Source: Deltaproteobacteria bacterium (GTDB lineage Bacteria; Myxococcota_A; Polyangia; Haliangiales; Haliangiaceae). From it: a DNA stretch of 58,952 bases. Every line of letters begins with the position of its first letter. Position 1 is the stretch's first letter. Positions 26,381 to 36,111 of this stretch are shown in pieces. Position numbers and translations under genes: made by a program. The notes below the pieces were generated by a model. That model was not told the origin of the DNA, made no database searches, and saw only the letters and a list, made by a program, of their open reading frames with translations. The stretch lies in assembly GCA_025353585.1 (NCBI GenBank), contig JANXOM010000281.1, positions 1 to 58,952 of the forward strand, in the 5' to 3' direction.

Positions 26381-26844
26381 GTCAGGCGTTCTCTGCTGCG
26401 CGGTGATAGGCCTGGGGGCAGCGCCCAGATGGAACTCGCGAGACGCTCGGTCATATCGTCGCCGACTAACTGACCAAGCAGATCGAGCACCGCTCTCAGC
26501 AGCGAAGTGATCGCGCGCGTGGCGGGTCCGGCACCCATCTGCTCGACGGTGGTCGCGAGGTCGGCGAGCGCGACCGGCGATGGCGCGCCGCGCAGACGGG
26601 CCGGGCGGATGACGGTCCCGAGCCACGCGTGCTCGTGGCCGCACCGCTCGATGGACCGACGAACGACAACGTCGAACCCGACGTCCCCCATGAGAGGCGC
26701 GACGAGCTCGCGGAGCCGCGCGAGGACGCGCTCGATCGCCGCGGCGAGCGCAGGGAGGTCCCGGGTACCTCGGATCTCGGCATCGACGATCGCGTCCGCA
26801 AGCGCGGTCGCGCTGACGGACCTCGGTTCTCCGCCACTCACCAC
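26377..26844 (-). CDS. Uncharacterised 155-aa protein coupled to KaiC-like gene
   Basis: I do not recognise the family. The protein is helical and soluble, with an N-terminal segment (ADAIVDAEIRGTRDLPALAAAIERVL) and central helices containing RRSIERCGHEHAWLG, a His/Cys-bearing motif. Its stop overlaps the KaiC-like start codon (ATGA), the kinase follows, and the sigma-54 regulator lies 78 bp upstream on the same strand, so all four probably form one operon. A partner or modulator of the KaiC-like ATPase is a reasonable guess from position only. Confidence 0.7.
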   Translation of the reverse strand: MVSGGEPRSVSATALADAIVDAEIRGTRDLPALAAAIERVLARLRELVAPLMGDVGFDVVVRRSIERCGHEHAWLGTVIRPARLRGAPSPVALADLATTVEQMGAGPATRAITSLLRAVLDLLGQLVGDDMTERLASSIWALPPGLSPRSRERLT

Positions 26845-26922
26845 GGACCCACTCGCGATCTATAGCCCGGCGCAGCGCGACTCGGCCACAGTTTCGTAGA
26901 CGGAACACCTACAGACGCGTCG

Positions 26923-28377
26923 TCATTCGTGCGTACCCTCGTCACTGGAACGAGCCGCGCTTGCCTCTTTGGTCGCGTCGGTGCCCACGATACCGAGTCC
27001 GGCTCCAGCCGTGGCCCGCGGCTCGAGCCGACGGTAGAGCGAGCGCCGGTCGATGGCGAGTACGCGCGCGGCGTGGGACTTGTTTCCGTTGACCGCGGCG
27101 AGCACCTGGCGCACGTAGCGGCGCGCCTTCTCGTCGATCGTCACCATGCTCTCGAGCGCGTCGCGCTCGTCCGCGAGCGCATCGTGGGCCGTGAGGATGC
27201 GCGGCGGGAGATCGTCGAGCGTGATCTCGGAGAATCGGCACAGCGCGACCGCGCGCTCCATGCAGTTCTCGAGCTCGCGCACGTTCCCGGGCCAGTCATA
27301 GTCCCGCAGCTTGCGGGCAGCCGGCGGCGTGATGCCGGTGACGCGCTTGTTCATGTGAGCGGCGATGCGCACGAGGAAGTGCTGCGCGAGGAGCAGCACG
27401 TCGCCCTCGCGCACGCGGAGCGGCGGCACGAGGATCGGGACCACGTTGATCCGATAGAACAGGTCCTCGCGGAAGCGCTTCTCCGTCACCTCGTGCTCGA
27501 GGTCCCGGTTCGAGGCCGTCATCACGCGGGCGCGCACCTCGAACTCCTCCGACCCTCCGACGGGCCGCACGCGGCGCTCTTGGAGCACGCGCAGGAGCTT
27601 GACCTGCATGTCGAGCGGTAGCTCGCCGATCTCGTCGAGGAACACCGTGCCCGCGCCGGCCTGCGCAAACAAGCCGGTACGATCGGACTTCGCGTCGGTG
27701 AATGCGCCGCGGACGTGCCCGAAGAGCTCGCTCTCGAGGAGCGGGCCGGGGACGGCGCCGCAGTTGATCGCGACGAACGGCTCGGCGGCGCGGTCTGACT
27801 GCGCGTGCAGCGCGCGCGCGACGAGCTCCTTGCCCGTGCCCGATTCGCCGGCGATGAGAATCGTGGCGTCGCTTGCGGCAACGCGCTCGATCATGCTGAT
27901 CGTCGCGCGGATCGCCGCGCTCTTGCCGACGATCGCCACGCGCGCCGAGGCGGTCGCCACGGTCTCGGCCCGGAGGCGTGTCAGCTCGAGCTTGAGCGTT
28001 ACCTCGTCCTGCGCGCGCTCGACCGCTGCGACGAGCTCGGCAACCTTGAGCGGCTTGGGGATGTAATCGTAGGCGCCGGCTCGCATCGCGTTGACAGCGG
28101 AATCGAGCTGGACGGTGCCCGTGATGATGATCGTGAGGATCTCGGGATGGCCGGCGCGCAGCGCGCTGCAGAGCTCGAGGCCGGACATCTGCGCCATGTT
28201 GACGTCGGTCACGACGATGTCGGCGCGCCGCAACGCGAGCTGCTGCAGCGCATCGCTCGCGCTGTGGGCGGACCTCGCGTCGAAGCCGGTGGCGCTCAGC
28301 GCCTCGCGGAGGACGGTCGCGGTCTCGACGTGATCGTCGACGACAAGAATTGCAGTCGCGGCGCGTTGGCGAGGCAA
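26923..28377 (-). CDS. NtrC-type sigma-54 response regulator (REC-AAA+-Fis)
   Basis: A 484-aa activator paralogous to the regulators at 4934 and 45585. Receiver: VVDDHVE pocket, D58 in VVTDVNM, Lys in IPKPLKV. AAA+: GESGTGKE, FLDEIGELP and the sigma-54 loop GAFTDA. Fis-type HTH at the C-terminus (GNKSHAARVLAIDRRSLYRR). An excellent ribosome site (aaaggag) precedes the ATG. It is likely the output of the kinase and KaiC-like operon that follows 78 bp downstream on the same strand. Confidence 0.93.
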   Translation of the reverse strand: MPRQRAATAILVVDDHVETATVLREALSATGFDARSAHSASDALQQLALRRADIVVTDVNMAQMSGLELCSALRAGHPEILTIIITGTVQLDSAVNAMRAGAYDYIPKPLKVAELVAAVERAQDEVTLKLELTRLRAETVATASARVAIVGKSAAIRATISMIERVAASDATILIAGESGTGKELVARALHAQSDRAAEPFVAINCGAVPGPLLESELFGHVRGAFTDAKSDRTGLFAQAGAGTVFLDEIGELPLDMQVKLLRVLQERRVRPVGGSEEFEVRARVMTASNRDLEHEVTEKRFREDLFYRINVVPILVPPLRVREGDVLLLAQHFLVRIAAHMNKRVTGITPPAARKLRDYDWPGNVRELENCMERAVALCRFSEITLDDLPPRILTAHDALADERDALESMVTIDEKARRYVRQVLAAVNGNKSHAARVLAIDRRSLYRRLEPRATAGAGLGIVGTDATKEASAARSSDEGTHE

Positions 28378-28401
28378 GGTGACTCCTTTCGAGGCAGGCC
28401 T

Positions 28402-28430
28402 TTCATAGAGCTTTTACGAAACCCGCGCAA
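28402..28430 (-). promoter_or_regulatory. Candidate sigma-70-like promoter of the second regulator operon
   Basis: On the minus strand ttgcgc (28425-28430) and tatgaa (28402-28407) are separated by 17 bp in the only AT-rich patch of this intergenic region, with the start codon about 20 bp further on. Both hexamers are imperfect. Confidence 0.35.
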
Positions 28431-28528
28431 CGCGATTCCGACCCCGCTCCAAATCACTCGCGCTCGAGCGGTGACGCCACAGGGGGTGAGCGAACGCGCA
28501 CGGAGACCGGTGGCGAACTGGTGAATGT

Positions 28529-29365
28529 TCATGTAGCGGTCCAGGTCTCGACGTGCTCGAGCGCCTGGCCCGGATACAGCGTCCGCATCGGGCTCATGGT
28601 CTCGAGCTCGACCATGAACGCGCGCGGCGCCAGGTAGAACGCGACGTTCGTGCCGCATGGATAGGCGGCCCCGAGCTCGTACGGCGCGCTCTTCGTGAAG
28701 CACCCGCGCTGCGGATCGCGCATCACGAGCGTGCCGCGCGGCGCGGACACCATGCGCTTGCCCTCGTTCCCGTCGGGCCGGACGAGGATCGCGGACTCGG
28801 TGAACTGGATCTGCGGGTCGACGACGCGCGCCGTATGGTCGCCGCCCCACCGCCGCGGGATGACCACGGTAAGCACGTCCCAGCCCGCGGGGCCGCCGTC
28901 GAGCGGGACCTCGTAGTGCGTGGCTGGATCCGGGCGCGAGCACGTCAGGCCCCACGCGCCGCCGGCCCACAGCATGTCGCCGGTGTTGCGGAGCGAGTGC
29001 GTGATGATCCAAGCCTCGCCGCGCACGGTCACCGCGAGCGACTTCTGGATCCGCGCCGCATCGGGAGGCGCGGTCACGACCAGGCGGCCCGGCTCGCGCG
29101 CGACGTGGCAGGCCGCGTCGTCGGGCGCATACGTCTCCTCGCTCTCGTCGGCGCCCGGCCGCGCGACCCAGAGCCGGTGGCCGCCGCGCAGGTGCCACGT
29201 GCCGCGGCGGTGGCGGCCGTCTGCGTCCCAATAGAGAAAGCTCTCGCGGCGGCCGAACCAGGCGATGCGCGGGCCGATCTCGTGCACGACGATCATCGTC
29301 GTTGCGCCCGACGTCAGCCGCGTCGCCGCGAGCCCCGCGAACGTCTCTGCGCGCTGCTCGAGCAT
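28529..29365 (-). CDS. Beta-sandwich protein, possibly galactose-mutarotase-like
   Basis: A 278-aa soluble protein without signal peptide. The pattern of short beta-strands with motifs such as WHLRGGHRLWVARPG, WIITHSLRNTG, WAGGAWGLTCS and a C-terminal ELETMSPMRTLYPGQALEHVETW recalls the aldose-epimerase/DUF4380 galactose-mutarotase-like fold, where the last strand has an E-x-W-T type ending. This is a fold-level guess; I see no sure catalytic His/Glu set. It diverges from the galactose operon 209 bp away, which supports a role with galactose or a galactoside. Confidence 0.6.
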   Translation of the reverse strand: MLEQRAETFAGLAATRLTSGATTMIVVHEIGPRIAWFGRRESFLYWDADGRHRRGTWHLRGGHRLWVARPGADESEETYAPDDAACHVAREPGRLVVTAPPDAARIQKSLAVTVRGEAWIITHSLRNTGDMLWAGGAWGLTCSRPDPATHYEVPLDGGPAGWDVLTVVIPRRWGGDHTARVVDPQIQFTESAILVRPDGNEGKRMVSAPRGTLVMRDPQRGCFTKSAPYELGAAYPCGTNVAFYLAPRAFMVELETMSPMRTLYPGQALEHVETWTAT

Positions 29366-29574
29366 GCCGGCAACCTAGCGGACGCTGCCGTCAGCGCACG
29401 CTGTGGAAGGCCGGTCTTCGGGTGCGTGTGCGAGGACGTAGCGCGCGTGACAGTGCCGCTCAGGTACGTCGCTCCGTCACCTCGGCAGGGCCGGTTTGCC
29501 CGCGGTCCACATCGTGCACGAGGCGAATCGGCGCCACCCGGCGCGCCCTAAACCCCAATCACTCGCGGGGATCC

Positions 29575-30789
29575 ATGTCTCGTCAGAACGGCACCGTTCT
29601 CGTCCTCTCTCACCTCCGCTGGAACTTCGTCTACCAGCGACCGCAGCACCTGTTGAGCCGCTGCGCGCGAACGCATCGCGTCGTCTTCTTCGAGGAACCG
29701 ATCTACGACTCGCAGGTTCCGGAGCTCGCGCTCCACACCGGCGACGACAGCGTCATCGTCGCGGTGCCGCACCTACCCCCGGGGATGTCACCGGAGGCCG
29801 CGGATCAGGAGCAGCGCAAGATGGTCGACCGCGTCCTCGATGCGGACCCGTCCGGAGTGCGCCCGGTGCTCTGGTACTACACGCCGATGGCGCTGCCGTT
29901 CACGCACCACGTGCGTGCGCGCGCGGTTGTCTATGACTGCATGGACGAGCTGTCGCTGTTCCAGGGCGCGCCGGCCGCTCTCACCGAGCGCGAAGCGGTC
30001 CTCATGAAGCACGCCGACGTCGTGTTCACCGGCGGCCATAGCCTCTACCAGCACAAGTGCGCCACGAGCTCGCACAAGAACATCCACCCGTTCCCGTCGA
30101 GCGTCGACGTGCCGCACTTCGCGCAGGCCCGCGATCAGCTCCTCGAGCCCGCCGACCAGGCGCACATCCCCTCGCCGCGGGTGGGCTTCTTCGGCGTCAT
30201 CGACGAGCGCATGGACCTCGGCTTGCTGGAGGAGCTCGCCGACGCGCGCCCCGACCTCCAGCTCGTGATGATCGGCCCGATCGCGAAGGTGGATCCGGCC
30301 GCGTTGCCGCGCCGCGAGAACCTGCACTGGATCGGCAACAAGGCCTACGCCGAGCTGCCGGCGTACCTCGCCGGGTGGGACGTCGCGATGATGCCGTTCG
30401 CCCGCAACGACGCGACGCGGTTCATCTCGCCGACGAAGACGCCGGAGTACCTCGCGGCGGGCTGCCCGGTCGTCTCCACCTCGATCCGCGACGTGGTCAC
30501 GCCGTACGGCCGCGACGGGCTCGCGTGGATCGCCGACACGGCGGAGGACTTCTCCACCGCCATCGACGAGGCGCTCGCGTCCGATGTCGCGGCGCGGCGC
30601 GCGCACGCCGACGAGTTCCTCTCCGATCTGTCGTGGGACCGCACCTGGTCCGCGATGTGGAGCCTCGTCGAGCGCGCGGCCGACACGCGCGCCATGCGGA
30701 CGAGCGGCATGAACGTGGTCCCGCGTCCGAGCGCGACCGGCTCCGCCGACCAGATCGCCCCGGCGCTCCGCGGCCCGGTCGGACGCTAA
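29575..30789 (+). CDS. Glycosyltransferase (GT-B fold, GT4-like)
   Basis: A 404-aa cytoplasmic glycosyltransferase, first gene of the sugar operon. N-terminal WNFVYQRPQHLLSR is typical of a group of GT4-like enzymes; the C-terminal donor site is ISPTKTPEYLAAGCPVVST with the conserved Glu. Being followed one base later by UDP-galactopyranose mutase, it is the natural candidate to use UDP-galactofuranose, though the acceptor is unknown. The ATG at 29575 has a ggggat ribosome site; the upstream in-frame region is not protein-like. Confidence 0.85.
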   Translation: MSRQNGTVLVLSHLRWNFVYQRPQHLLSRCARTHRVVFFEEPIYDSQVPELALHTGDDSVIVAVPHLPPGMSPEAADQEQRKMVDRVLDADPSGVRPVLWYYTPMALPFTHHVRARAVVYDCMDELSLFQGAPAALTEREAVLMKHADVVFTGGHSLYQHKCATSSHKNIHPFPSSVDVPHFAQARDQLLEPADQAHIPSPRVGFFGVIDERMDLGLLEELADARPDLQLVMIGPIAKVDPAALPRRENLHWIGNKAYAELPAYLAGWDVAMMPFARNDATRFISPTKTPEYLAAGCPVVSTSIRDVVTPYGRDGLAWIADTAEDFSTAIDEALASDVAARRAHADEFLSDLSWDRTWSAMWSLVERAADTRAMRTSGMNVVPRPSATGSADQIAPALRGPVGR

Positions 30790-30790
30790 C

Positions 30791-31981
30791 GTGTTCGACT
30801 ACCTGATCGTCGGCGCGGGCTTCGCGGGCAGCGTGCTCGCGGAGCGGCTCGCGAATGGCTCGGGCAAGCGGGTGCTCGTCTGCGACAAGCGCCCTCACAT
30901 CGGAGGCAACGCGTTCGACCATTACGACGATCACGGCATCCTCGTTCACAAATACGGCCCGCACATCTTTCACACGAGCTCGGACATCGTCTTCGACTAC
31001 CTGACGCGCTTCACCGCGTGGCGCCCATACGAGCATCGCGTGCTCGCGTCCGTCGATGGCCAGAAGGTGCCGGTCCCGATCAACCTCGACACCGTCAACC
31101 GGCTCTACGGGCTCTCGCTCACGTCGTTCGAGCTCGAGGCGTTCTTCGCGAAGGTCGCGGAGCACGTCGAGCAGGTGAAGACCTCCGAGGACGTCGTCGT
31201 CTCGAAGGTCGGTCGCGAGCTGTACGAGAAGTTTTTTCGTGGCTACACGCGCAAGCAATGGGGGCTCGATCCGAGCGAGCTCGACGCGTCGGTCACGGCG
31301 CGCGTGCCGACGCGGACGAATCGTGACGACCGCTACTTCACGGACACGCACCAGGCGATGCCGCTGCACGGGTACACGCGCATGTTCGAGCGGATGCTGG
31401 CGCATCCGAACATCAAGGTCGTCACGAACACGGACTACCGCGAGCTCGCCGACCTCGTGCCGTGGCGCGAGATGATCTACACGGGCCCCGTCGACGCGTA
31501 CTTCGATCACGTGTACGGCAAGCTGCCGTACCGCTCGCTCGAGTTCCGCCACGAGACCTTGAACACGGCGCGCGTGCAGGCGGTCGGCACCGTCAATTAT
31601 CCCAACGACCAGGCGTACACGCGCATCACGGAGTTCAAGCACCTCACGGGGCAAGAGCACGCGAAGACGAGCGTCGTCTACGAGTACCCCCGCGCCGAGG
31701 GCGACCCTTACTACCCGGTGCCGCGCCCGGAGAACGCGGCCCTCTACGAGAAGTATCGCGAGCTCACGAAGACCCAGGAGCGGGTCCACTTCGTCGGTCG
31801 GCTCGCGACCTATCGCTACTACAACATGGATCAGGTCGTCGCCCAGGCGCTCAAGCTCTACGCAGAGCTGGCCGCGCGGGATGACAGCGACCACGAGGGG
31901 GCACCCAATGGGCGATCCATCGAGCACGCGGTCTCTCGCCATGTGGGCCGGGATCGAGTGCACGGTCAACCGAGTCGGTGA
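30791..31981 (+). CDS. glf: UDP-galactopyranose mutase
   Basis: A 396-aa FAD enzyme converting UDP-galactopyranose to UDP-galactofuranose. The N-terminal dinucleotide site is VGAGFAGSVLAERLA, followed by the family motifs KYGPHIFHT, FFRGYTRKQWGLDP, RVPTRTNRDDRYF and the C-terminal FVGRLATYRYYNMDQ with FAD contacts. The GTG start lies one base after the glycosyltransferase stop. The last 25 codons overlap the glycosidase gene and are not typical of the family. Galactofuranose occurs in bacterial surface glycans. Confidence 0.95.
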   Translation: MFDYLIVGAGFAGSVLAERLANGSGKRVLVCDKRPHIGGNAFDHYDDHGILVHKYGPHIFHTSSDIVFDYLTRFTAWRPYEHRVLASVDGQKVPVPINLDTVNRLYGLSLTSFELEAFFAKVAEHVEQVKTSEDVVVSKVGRELYEKFFRGYTRKQWGLDPSELDASVTARVPTRTNRDDRYFTDTHQAMPLHGYTRMFERMLAHPNIKVVTNTDYRELADLVPWREMIYTGPVDAYFDHVYGKLPYRSLEFRHETLNTARVQAVGTVNYPNDQAYTRITEFKHLTGQEHAKTSVVYEYPRAEGDPYYPVPRPENAALYEKYRELTKTQERVHFVGRLATYRYYNMDQVVAQALKLYAELAARDDSDHEGAPNGRSIEHAVSRHVGRDRVHGQPSR

Positions 31982-33197
31982 CCGCTACTTCGACCAGGTC
32001 GTGCGTTCGGGGCACCACCACCGTCACGACGACCTCGATCGTCTCGCCGCGCTCGGCGTCCGCACGGTGCGCTACCCGGTGATCTGGGAGCGCACGGCGC
32101 CGGACGAGCTTGCCGCGGCCGACTGGCGCTGGCCCGACGCGCGGCTCGAGCGGCTCCGCGTGCTCGGCGTCGATCCGATCGCGGGCCTCGTGCATCACGG
32201 CTCCGGGCCGCGCTACACGAACCTCCTCGACCCGGCGTTTCCGGGGCACCTGGCGCGCTACGCCGGTGCGGTCGCGGCGCGGTACCCCTGGCTCACCTCG
32301 TACACGCCGGTCAACGAGCCGCTCACCACGGCCCGGTTCTCGGGGCTCTACGGGCACTGGTACCCCCACGCGCGGACGAACCACGCGTTCGCGCGCGCGC
32401 TGCTCGTGCAATGCAAGGCGACCGTCCTCGCGATGCGGGCGATCCGCGCCGTGACGCCGGACGCCCGGCTCATCTCCACCGAGGACCTCGCGTGCACGCA
32501 CAGCGCGCCGCGCCTCGCGTACCAGGCGGCGTTCGAGAACGAGCGCCGCTGGCTGAGCCTGGATCTGCTCTGCGGCCGCGTCGACCGCGCCCATCCGCTG
32601 CGCCGCTGGCTGCACGCGAGCGGCATGACGGACGCCGAGGTGGGCTGGTTCACCGACAACCCGTGCCCGCCGGACGTCATCGGGTGCAACTACTACGTCA
32701 CGAGCGAGCGCTACCTCGACGACCGCGTCGACGACTGGCCCGAGCACGAGCGCGGCGGCAACGGCCGCGACCGCTACGCCGACGTCGCCGCCGTCCGGGC
32801 GTGCGGCATGGTCGGGGGGGCGCGTCTCCTCGCCGACTGCCACGCGCGCTTTCGCCGACCGCTCGCGGTGACCGAGGCGCACCTCGGCTGCACGCGTGAC
32901 GACCAGATGCGCTGGCTCCTCGGGATGTACGACGAGGTCGTGCGCGCTCGCGCCGCCGGCGTGCCCGTCGTGGCGCTGACGGCGTGGGCCGCGTTCGGCT
33001 CGTACGACTGGGATTCGCTCGTCACCCGGGACACCGGCACGTACGAGCCCGGCCTCTTCGACACGCGGGGCGCCGAGCCGCGCCCGACGGCGCTGGCGGC
33101 GATGGTCCGCGAGCTCGCCGCGGGCCGGCGGCCTGACCACGCCGTCCTGGCGGGGCGCGGCTGGTGGGAACGCAAGGCGTCGCGAGCGGCGGCATGA
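31908..33197 (+). CDS. Family 1-like glycoside hydrolase
   Basis: A 429-aa TIM-barrel glycosidase of clan A. The acid/base Glu is in the TPVNEP motif and the nucleophile Glu in AVTEAHLGC. Sequence shape matches the proteins annotated as family 1 glycosylhydrolase that are often fused or adjacent to RmlD-like reductases; substrate unknown. The ATG at 31908 has a gaggggg ribosome site and overlaps the end of glf by 74 bp; an ATG at 31881 is the longer alternative. There is no signal peptide, so it acts on internal or imported sugars. Confidence 0.8.
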   Translation: MGDPSSTRSLAMWAGIECTVNRVGDRYFDQVVRSGHHHRHDDLDRLAALGVRTVRYPVIWERTAPDELAAADWRWPDARLERLRVLGVDPIAGLVHHGSGPRYTNLLDPAFPGHLARYAGAVAARYPWLTSYTPVNEPLTTARFSGLYGHWYPHARTNHAFARALLVQCKATVLAMRAIRAVTPDARLISTEDLACTHSAPRLAYQAAFENERRWLSLDLLCGRVDRAHPLRRWLHASGMTDAEVGWFTDNPCPPDVIGCNYYVTSERYLDDRVDDWPEHERGGNGRDRYADVAAVRACGMVGGARLLADCHARFRRPLAVTEAHLGCTRDDQMRWLLGMYDEVVRARAAGVPVVALTAWAAFGSYDWDSLVTRDTGTYEPGLFDTRGAEPRPTALAAMVRELAAGRRPDHAVLAGRGWWERKASRAAA

Positions 33198-35023
33198 TCC
33201 GGCGCACCGTCGATCCGCGCTGGATCGCCCGCGGGGATCACCCCACGCCGCAGCTCCAGCGCGCGCGGTGGCGGAGCCTCGATGGCAGGTGGGACTTCGC
33301 GTACGACGACGCGGCGCGGTTCGCCGAGCCGGGCGACGTCGTGTTCGACCGCGTGATCACGGTGCCGTTCCCGCCGGAGAGCACGGCGAGCGGCATCGGC
33401 GACACCGGCTTCCACCCGCGCTGCTGGTACCGCCGCGTCGTCGAGCTCGACGCGGCCGAGCGCGCGGGCTGCCTGCTCCTGCACTTCGGCGCGGTCGACT
33501 ATCGGGCGCGCGTGTGGGCCAACGGCCAGCTGGTCGCGCACCACGCGGGCGGGCACACGCCGTTCAGCGCCGAGGTGGCGCGGCTCGTCGGCGCCAGCGG
33601 ACGCCTCGAGATCATCGTGGCCGCCGAGGACGATCCGACGGATCTTGCCCAGCCGCGCGGGAAGCAGGACTGGCTCGAGGAGCCGCACGAGATCTGGTAT
33701 CCGCGCACGACCGGCATCTGGCAGACGGTGTGGCTCGAGCCCGTGCCCGCGTGCCGCCTGCGCCGCGTCGCGTGGACGCCCCACCTCGAGCACTGGGAGA
33801 TGGGCGTCTCGATCGATGTCGCCGGACCGGTCGCGGCGGGGACCACGGTGCACGTGCGCCTGACGCACGCCGGGCAGGTGCTCGCGGACGACCGTTACTC
33901 GACCGCGGGCCGCGAGCTCGTGCGGCGCATCGCGTTCACGGACCCGGGGATCGACGACTTTCGCAACCAGCTGCTGTGGAGCCCGAGCCAGCCGACGCTC
34001 ATCGAGGCCGAGATCGAGATCTGGCAGGACGGCGCGATCGTCGACGCGGTGTGGAGCTACACGGCGCTGCGCACGGTCGGCGTGCAGGGTGACCGGTTCA
34101 CGCTCAACGGCCGCCCCTACTTCCTGAAGATGGTCCTCGATCAGGGCTACTGGCCCGACACGCTGCTCGCGCCGCCGAGCGTGGCGGCGTTGCGGCGCGA
34201 CGTGGAGCTCGCGCGCGAGCTCGGCTTCAACGGCGTGCGCAAGCACCAGAAGCTCGAGGACCCGCGGTGGCTGTACTTCTGCGATCTACTCGGCTTGCTG
34301 GTCTGGGCGGAGATGCCGAGCCCGTACCGCTTCACGCCGCTGGCCGTCACGCGGCTCGTCGCCGAGTGGACCGCGGCCGTCGAGCGCGACGCCTCGCACC
34401 CGTGCGTCTGCGCCTGGGTGCCGCTCAACGAGTCGTGGGGCGTCCCCGATCTGCCGACGAACCCCGCGCATCGCGACTACGTGCGCGCGCTGTACTTCCT
34501 GACGAAGACGCTCGATCCGACGCGGCCCGTCGTCGGCAACGACGGCTGGGAGAACGTCGCGACGGACATCGTGACGATCCACGACTACGCGAGCAACCCG
34601 CTCGTGCTCCGCGAGCGCTACGCCACGCCCGAGTCGGTGGAGGGCGTGCTGCAGCGCCAGCAGCCCGGCGGGCGGCCGCTCGTGGTGCCCGGCTTCACCG
34701 CCGCGCAGCACCCGGTGATCCTGTCCGAGTTCGGTGGCATCTCGCTGCGCGTCGAGGTGGCGGGCGCGCCCCGCGAGAGCTGGGGCTACAGCACCGCGCG
34801 GACCGCCGAGGATCTCGCGGTCGCGTACGAAGGCGTCCTGCGCGCCCTCCACGCGTGCCGCGGCATCGCGGGGTTTTGTTACACGCAGCTGACCGACACC
34901 TTCCAGGAGACCAACGGCCTCTTGACCGCCGCGCGCGAACCCAAGTTCGACGTCGCGCGCATCGCCGCCGCCACCCGCGGCAAGCGCAAGGATGTCGCGA
35001 TGGACGTCGACCCGGAGCTCTGA
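33194..35023 (+). CDS. Family 2 glycoside hydrolase (beta-galactosidase/glucuronidase type)
   Basis: A 609-aa GH2 enzyme with the N-terminal sugar-binding jelly roll (residues 1-170, [11 protein letters not shown]), the immunoglobulin-like domain and the catalytic barrel. The acid/base Glu is in WVPLNESWG and the nucleophile in [17 protein letters not shown] precedes the C-terminus. In this operon with galK, galT and galE a beta-galactosidase role is the best guess. There is no signal peptide. Its ATG overlaps the upstream stop (ATGA). Confidence 0.88.
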   Translation: MIRRTVDPRWIARGDHPTPQLQRARWRSLDGRWDFAYDDAARFAEPGDVVFDRVITVPFPPESTASGIGDTGFHPRCWYRRVVELDAAERAGCLLLHFGAVDYRARVWANGQLVAHHAGGHTPFSAEVARLVGASGRLEIIVAAEDDPTDLAQPRGKQDWLEEPHEIWYPRTTGIWQTVWLEPVPACRLRRVAWTPHLEHWEMGVSIDVAGPVAAGTTVHVRLTHAGQVLADDRYSTAGRELVRRIAFTDPGIDDFRNQLLWSPSQPTLIEAEIEIWQDGAIVDAVWSYTALRTVGVQGDRFTLNGRPYFLKMVLDQGYWPDTLLAPPSVAALRRDVELARELGFNGVRKHQKLEDPRWLYFCDLLGLLVWAEMPSPYRFTPLAVTRLVAEWTAAVERDASHPCVCAWVPLNESWGVPDLPTNPAHRDYVRALYFLTKTLDPTRPVVGNDGWENVATDIVTIHDYASNPLVLRERYATPESVEGVLQRQQPGGRPLVVPGFTAAQHPVILSEFGGISLRVEVAGAPRESWGYSTARTAEDLAVAYEGVLRALHACRGIAGFCYTQLTDTFQETNGLLTAAREPKFDVARIAAATRGKRKDVAMDVDPEL

Positions 35024-35025
35024 CC

Positions 35026-36111
35026 ATGCCGCCGCTGCACCAGCATACGTTCACCAAGCCCGACGGTCGCCAGCTCGTGCTGTACGCGCGCGCGCCGATC
35101 GATCCCACCATCGTGGCGACGACGCCGCCGGGCGGCGCGGCGGGGGTCGGCGGTTCGCACCTGCGCTGGCACCCGCTGCGGGGCGAGTGGGTCGTGTACG
35201 CCGGCCATCGCCAGAACCGCACGTTCTTGCCGCCGCCGGAGTGGGACCCCCTCGCGCCGGCGACAAACCCCGATCACCCGACGGAGGTGCCGGCGGGCGC
35301 CTGGGACGTGGCCGTCTTCGACAACCTGTTCCCCGCCCTCGGCACGGGCCGGGTGCCCGCGCCGCCGCCCGCCGAGATCGTGCCGACCGCTCCCTGCGGC
35401 GGGACGTGCGAGGTCGTGGTGTTCGCGCAGGACGCGAACGTCTCGCTCGGGCAGCTGCCGCTCGACCGCGTGGAGATGGTGCTCGCCGTGTGGGCCGATC
35501 GCACGGCCGCGTTGCGGGCGCGCGCGGACGTCGCGTACGTGTTCCCGTTCGAGAACCGGGGCGTCGAGGTCGGGGCCACGCTGGCGCACCCCCACGGGCA
35601 GATCTACGCCTATCCGTTCGTCCCGCCCATCGCCGAGCGCGCCCTGGAGCTGCAGCGCGCCCGGCCGGGCCTGCTCGCCGAGCTGATCGCCGCCGAGGTG
35701 GCGGCGGACGCCCGGACCCTGTACGTCGGCGAGCACGCGGTCGCGTTCGTGCCCGTGTGCGCGCGGTGGGCCTACGAGCTCTGGATCGCGCCCCGCCGCG
35801 CCGTGCCGACGCTCGACGCGCTCGCCCCCGAGGAGCGCCTGGACCTGGCCCGCGCCCTGCGGCTCGCGCTGCGCAAGCTCGATGGCCTGTGGAAGCGACC
35901 GATGCCGTACGTGCTCGCGGTGCATCAGGCGCCCGTGCACGGCGACCACGCCTACGCGCACGCCCACATCGAGATCTATTCCTGGGCGCGCATGCCTGGC
36001 CGCATGAAGTTCCTCGCGGGCAGCGAGGTCGGGGCCGGCACGTTCACCGCCGATACGTTGCCCGAAGCAAAGGCCGCCGAGCTGCGCGCCGTGGAGACGA
36101 CCGATGAGTGA
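35026..36111 (+). CDS. galT: Galactose-1-phosphate uridylyltransferase
   Basis: A 361-aa GalT of the Leloir pathway, exchanging UMP between UDP-glucose and galactose-1-phosphate. The active-site HPHGQ is at residues 188-192 in TLAHPHGQIYAYPF; the C-terminal HAHIEIYSW is the second metal/phosphate motif. The ATG lies 2 bp after the GH2 stop and the gene overlaps galK by 8 bp. Confidence 0.95.
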   Translation: MPPLHQHTFTKPDGRQLVLYARAPIDPTIVATTPPGGAAGVGGSHLRWHPLRGEWVVYAGHRQNRTFLPPPEWDPLAPATNPDHPTEVPAGAWDVAVFDNLFPALGTGRVPAPPPAEIVPTAPCGGTCEVVVFAQDANVSLGQLPLDRVEMVLAVWADRTAALRARADVAYVFPFENRGVEVGATLAHPHGQIYAYPFVPPIAERALELQRARPGLLAELIAAEVAADARTLYVGEHAVAFVPVCARWAYELWIAPRRAVPTLDALAPEERLDLARALRLALRKLDGLWKRPMPYVLAVHQAPVHGDHAYAHAHIEIYSWARMPGRMKFLAGSEVGAGTFTADTLPEAKAAELRAVETTDE

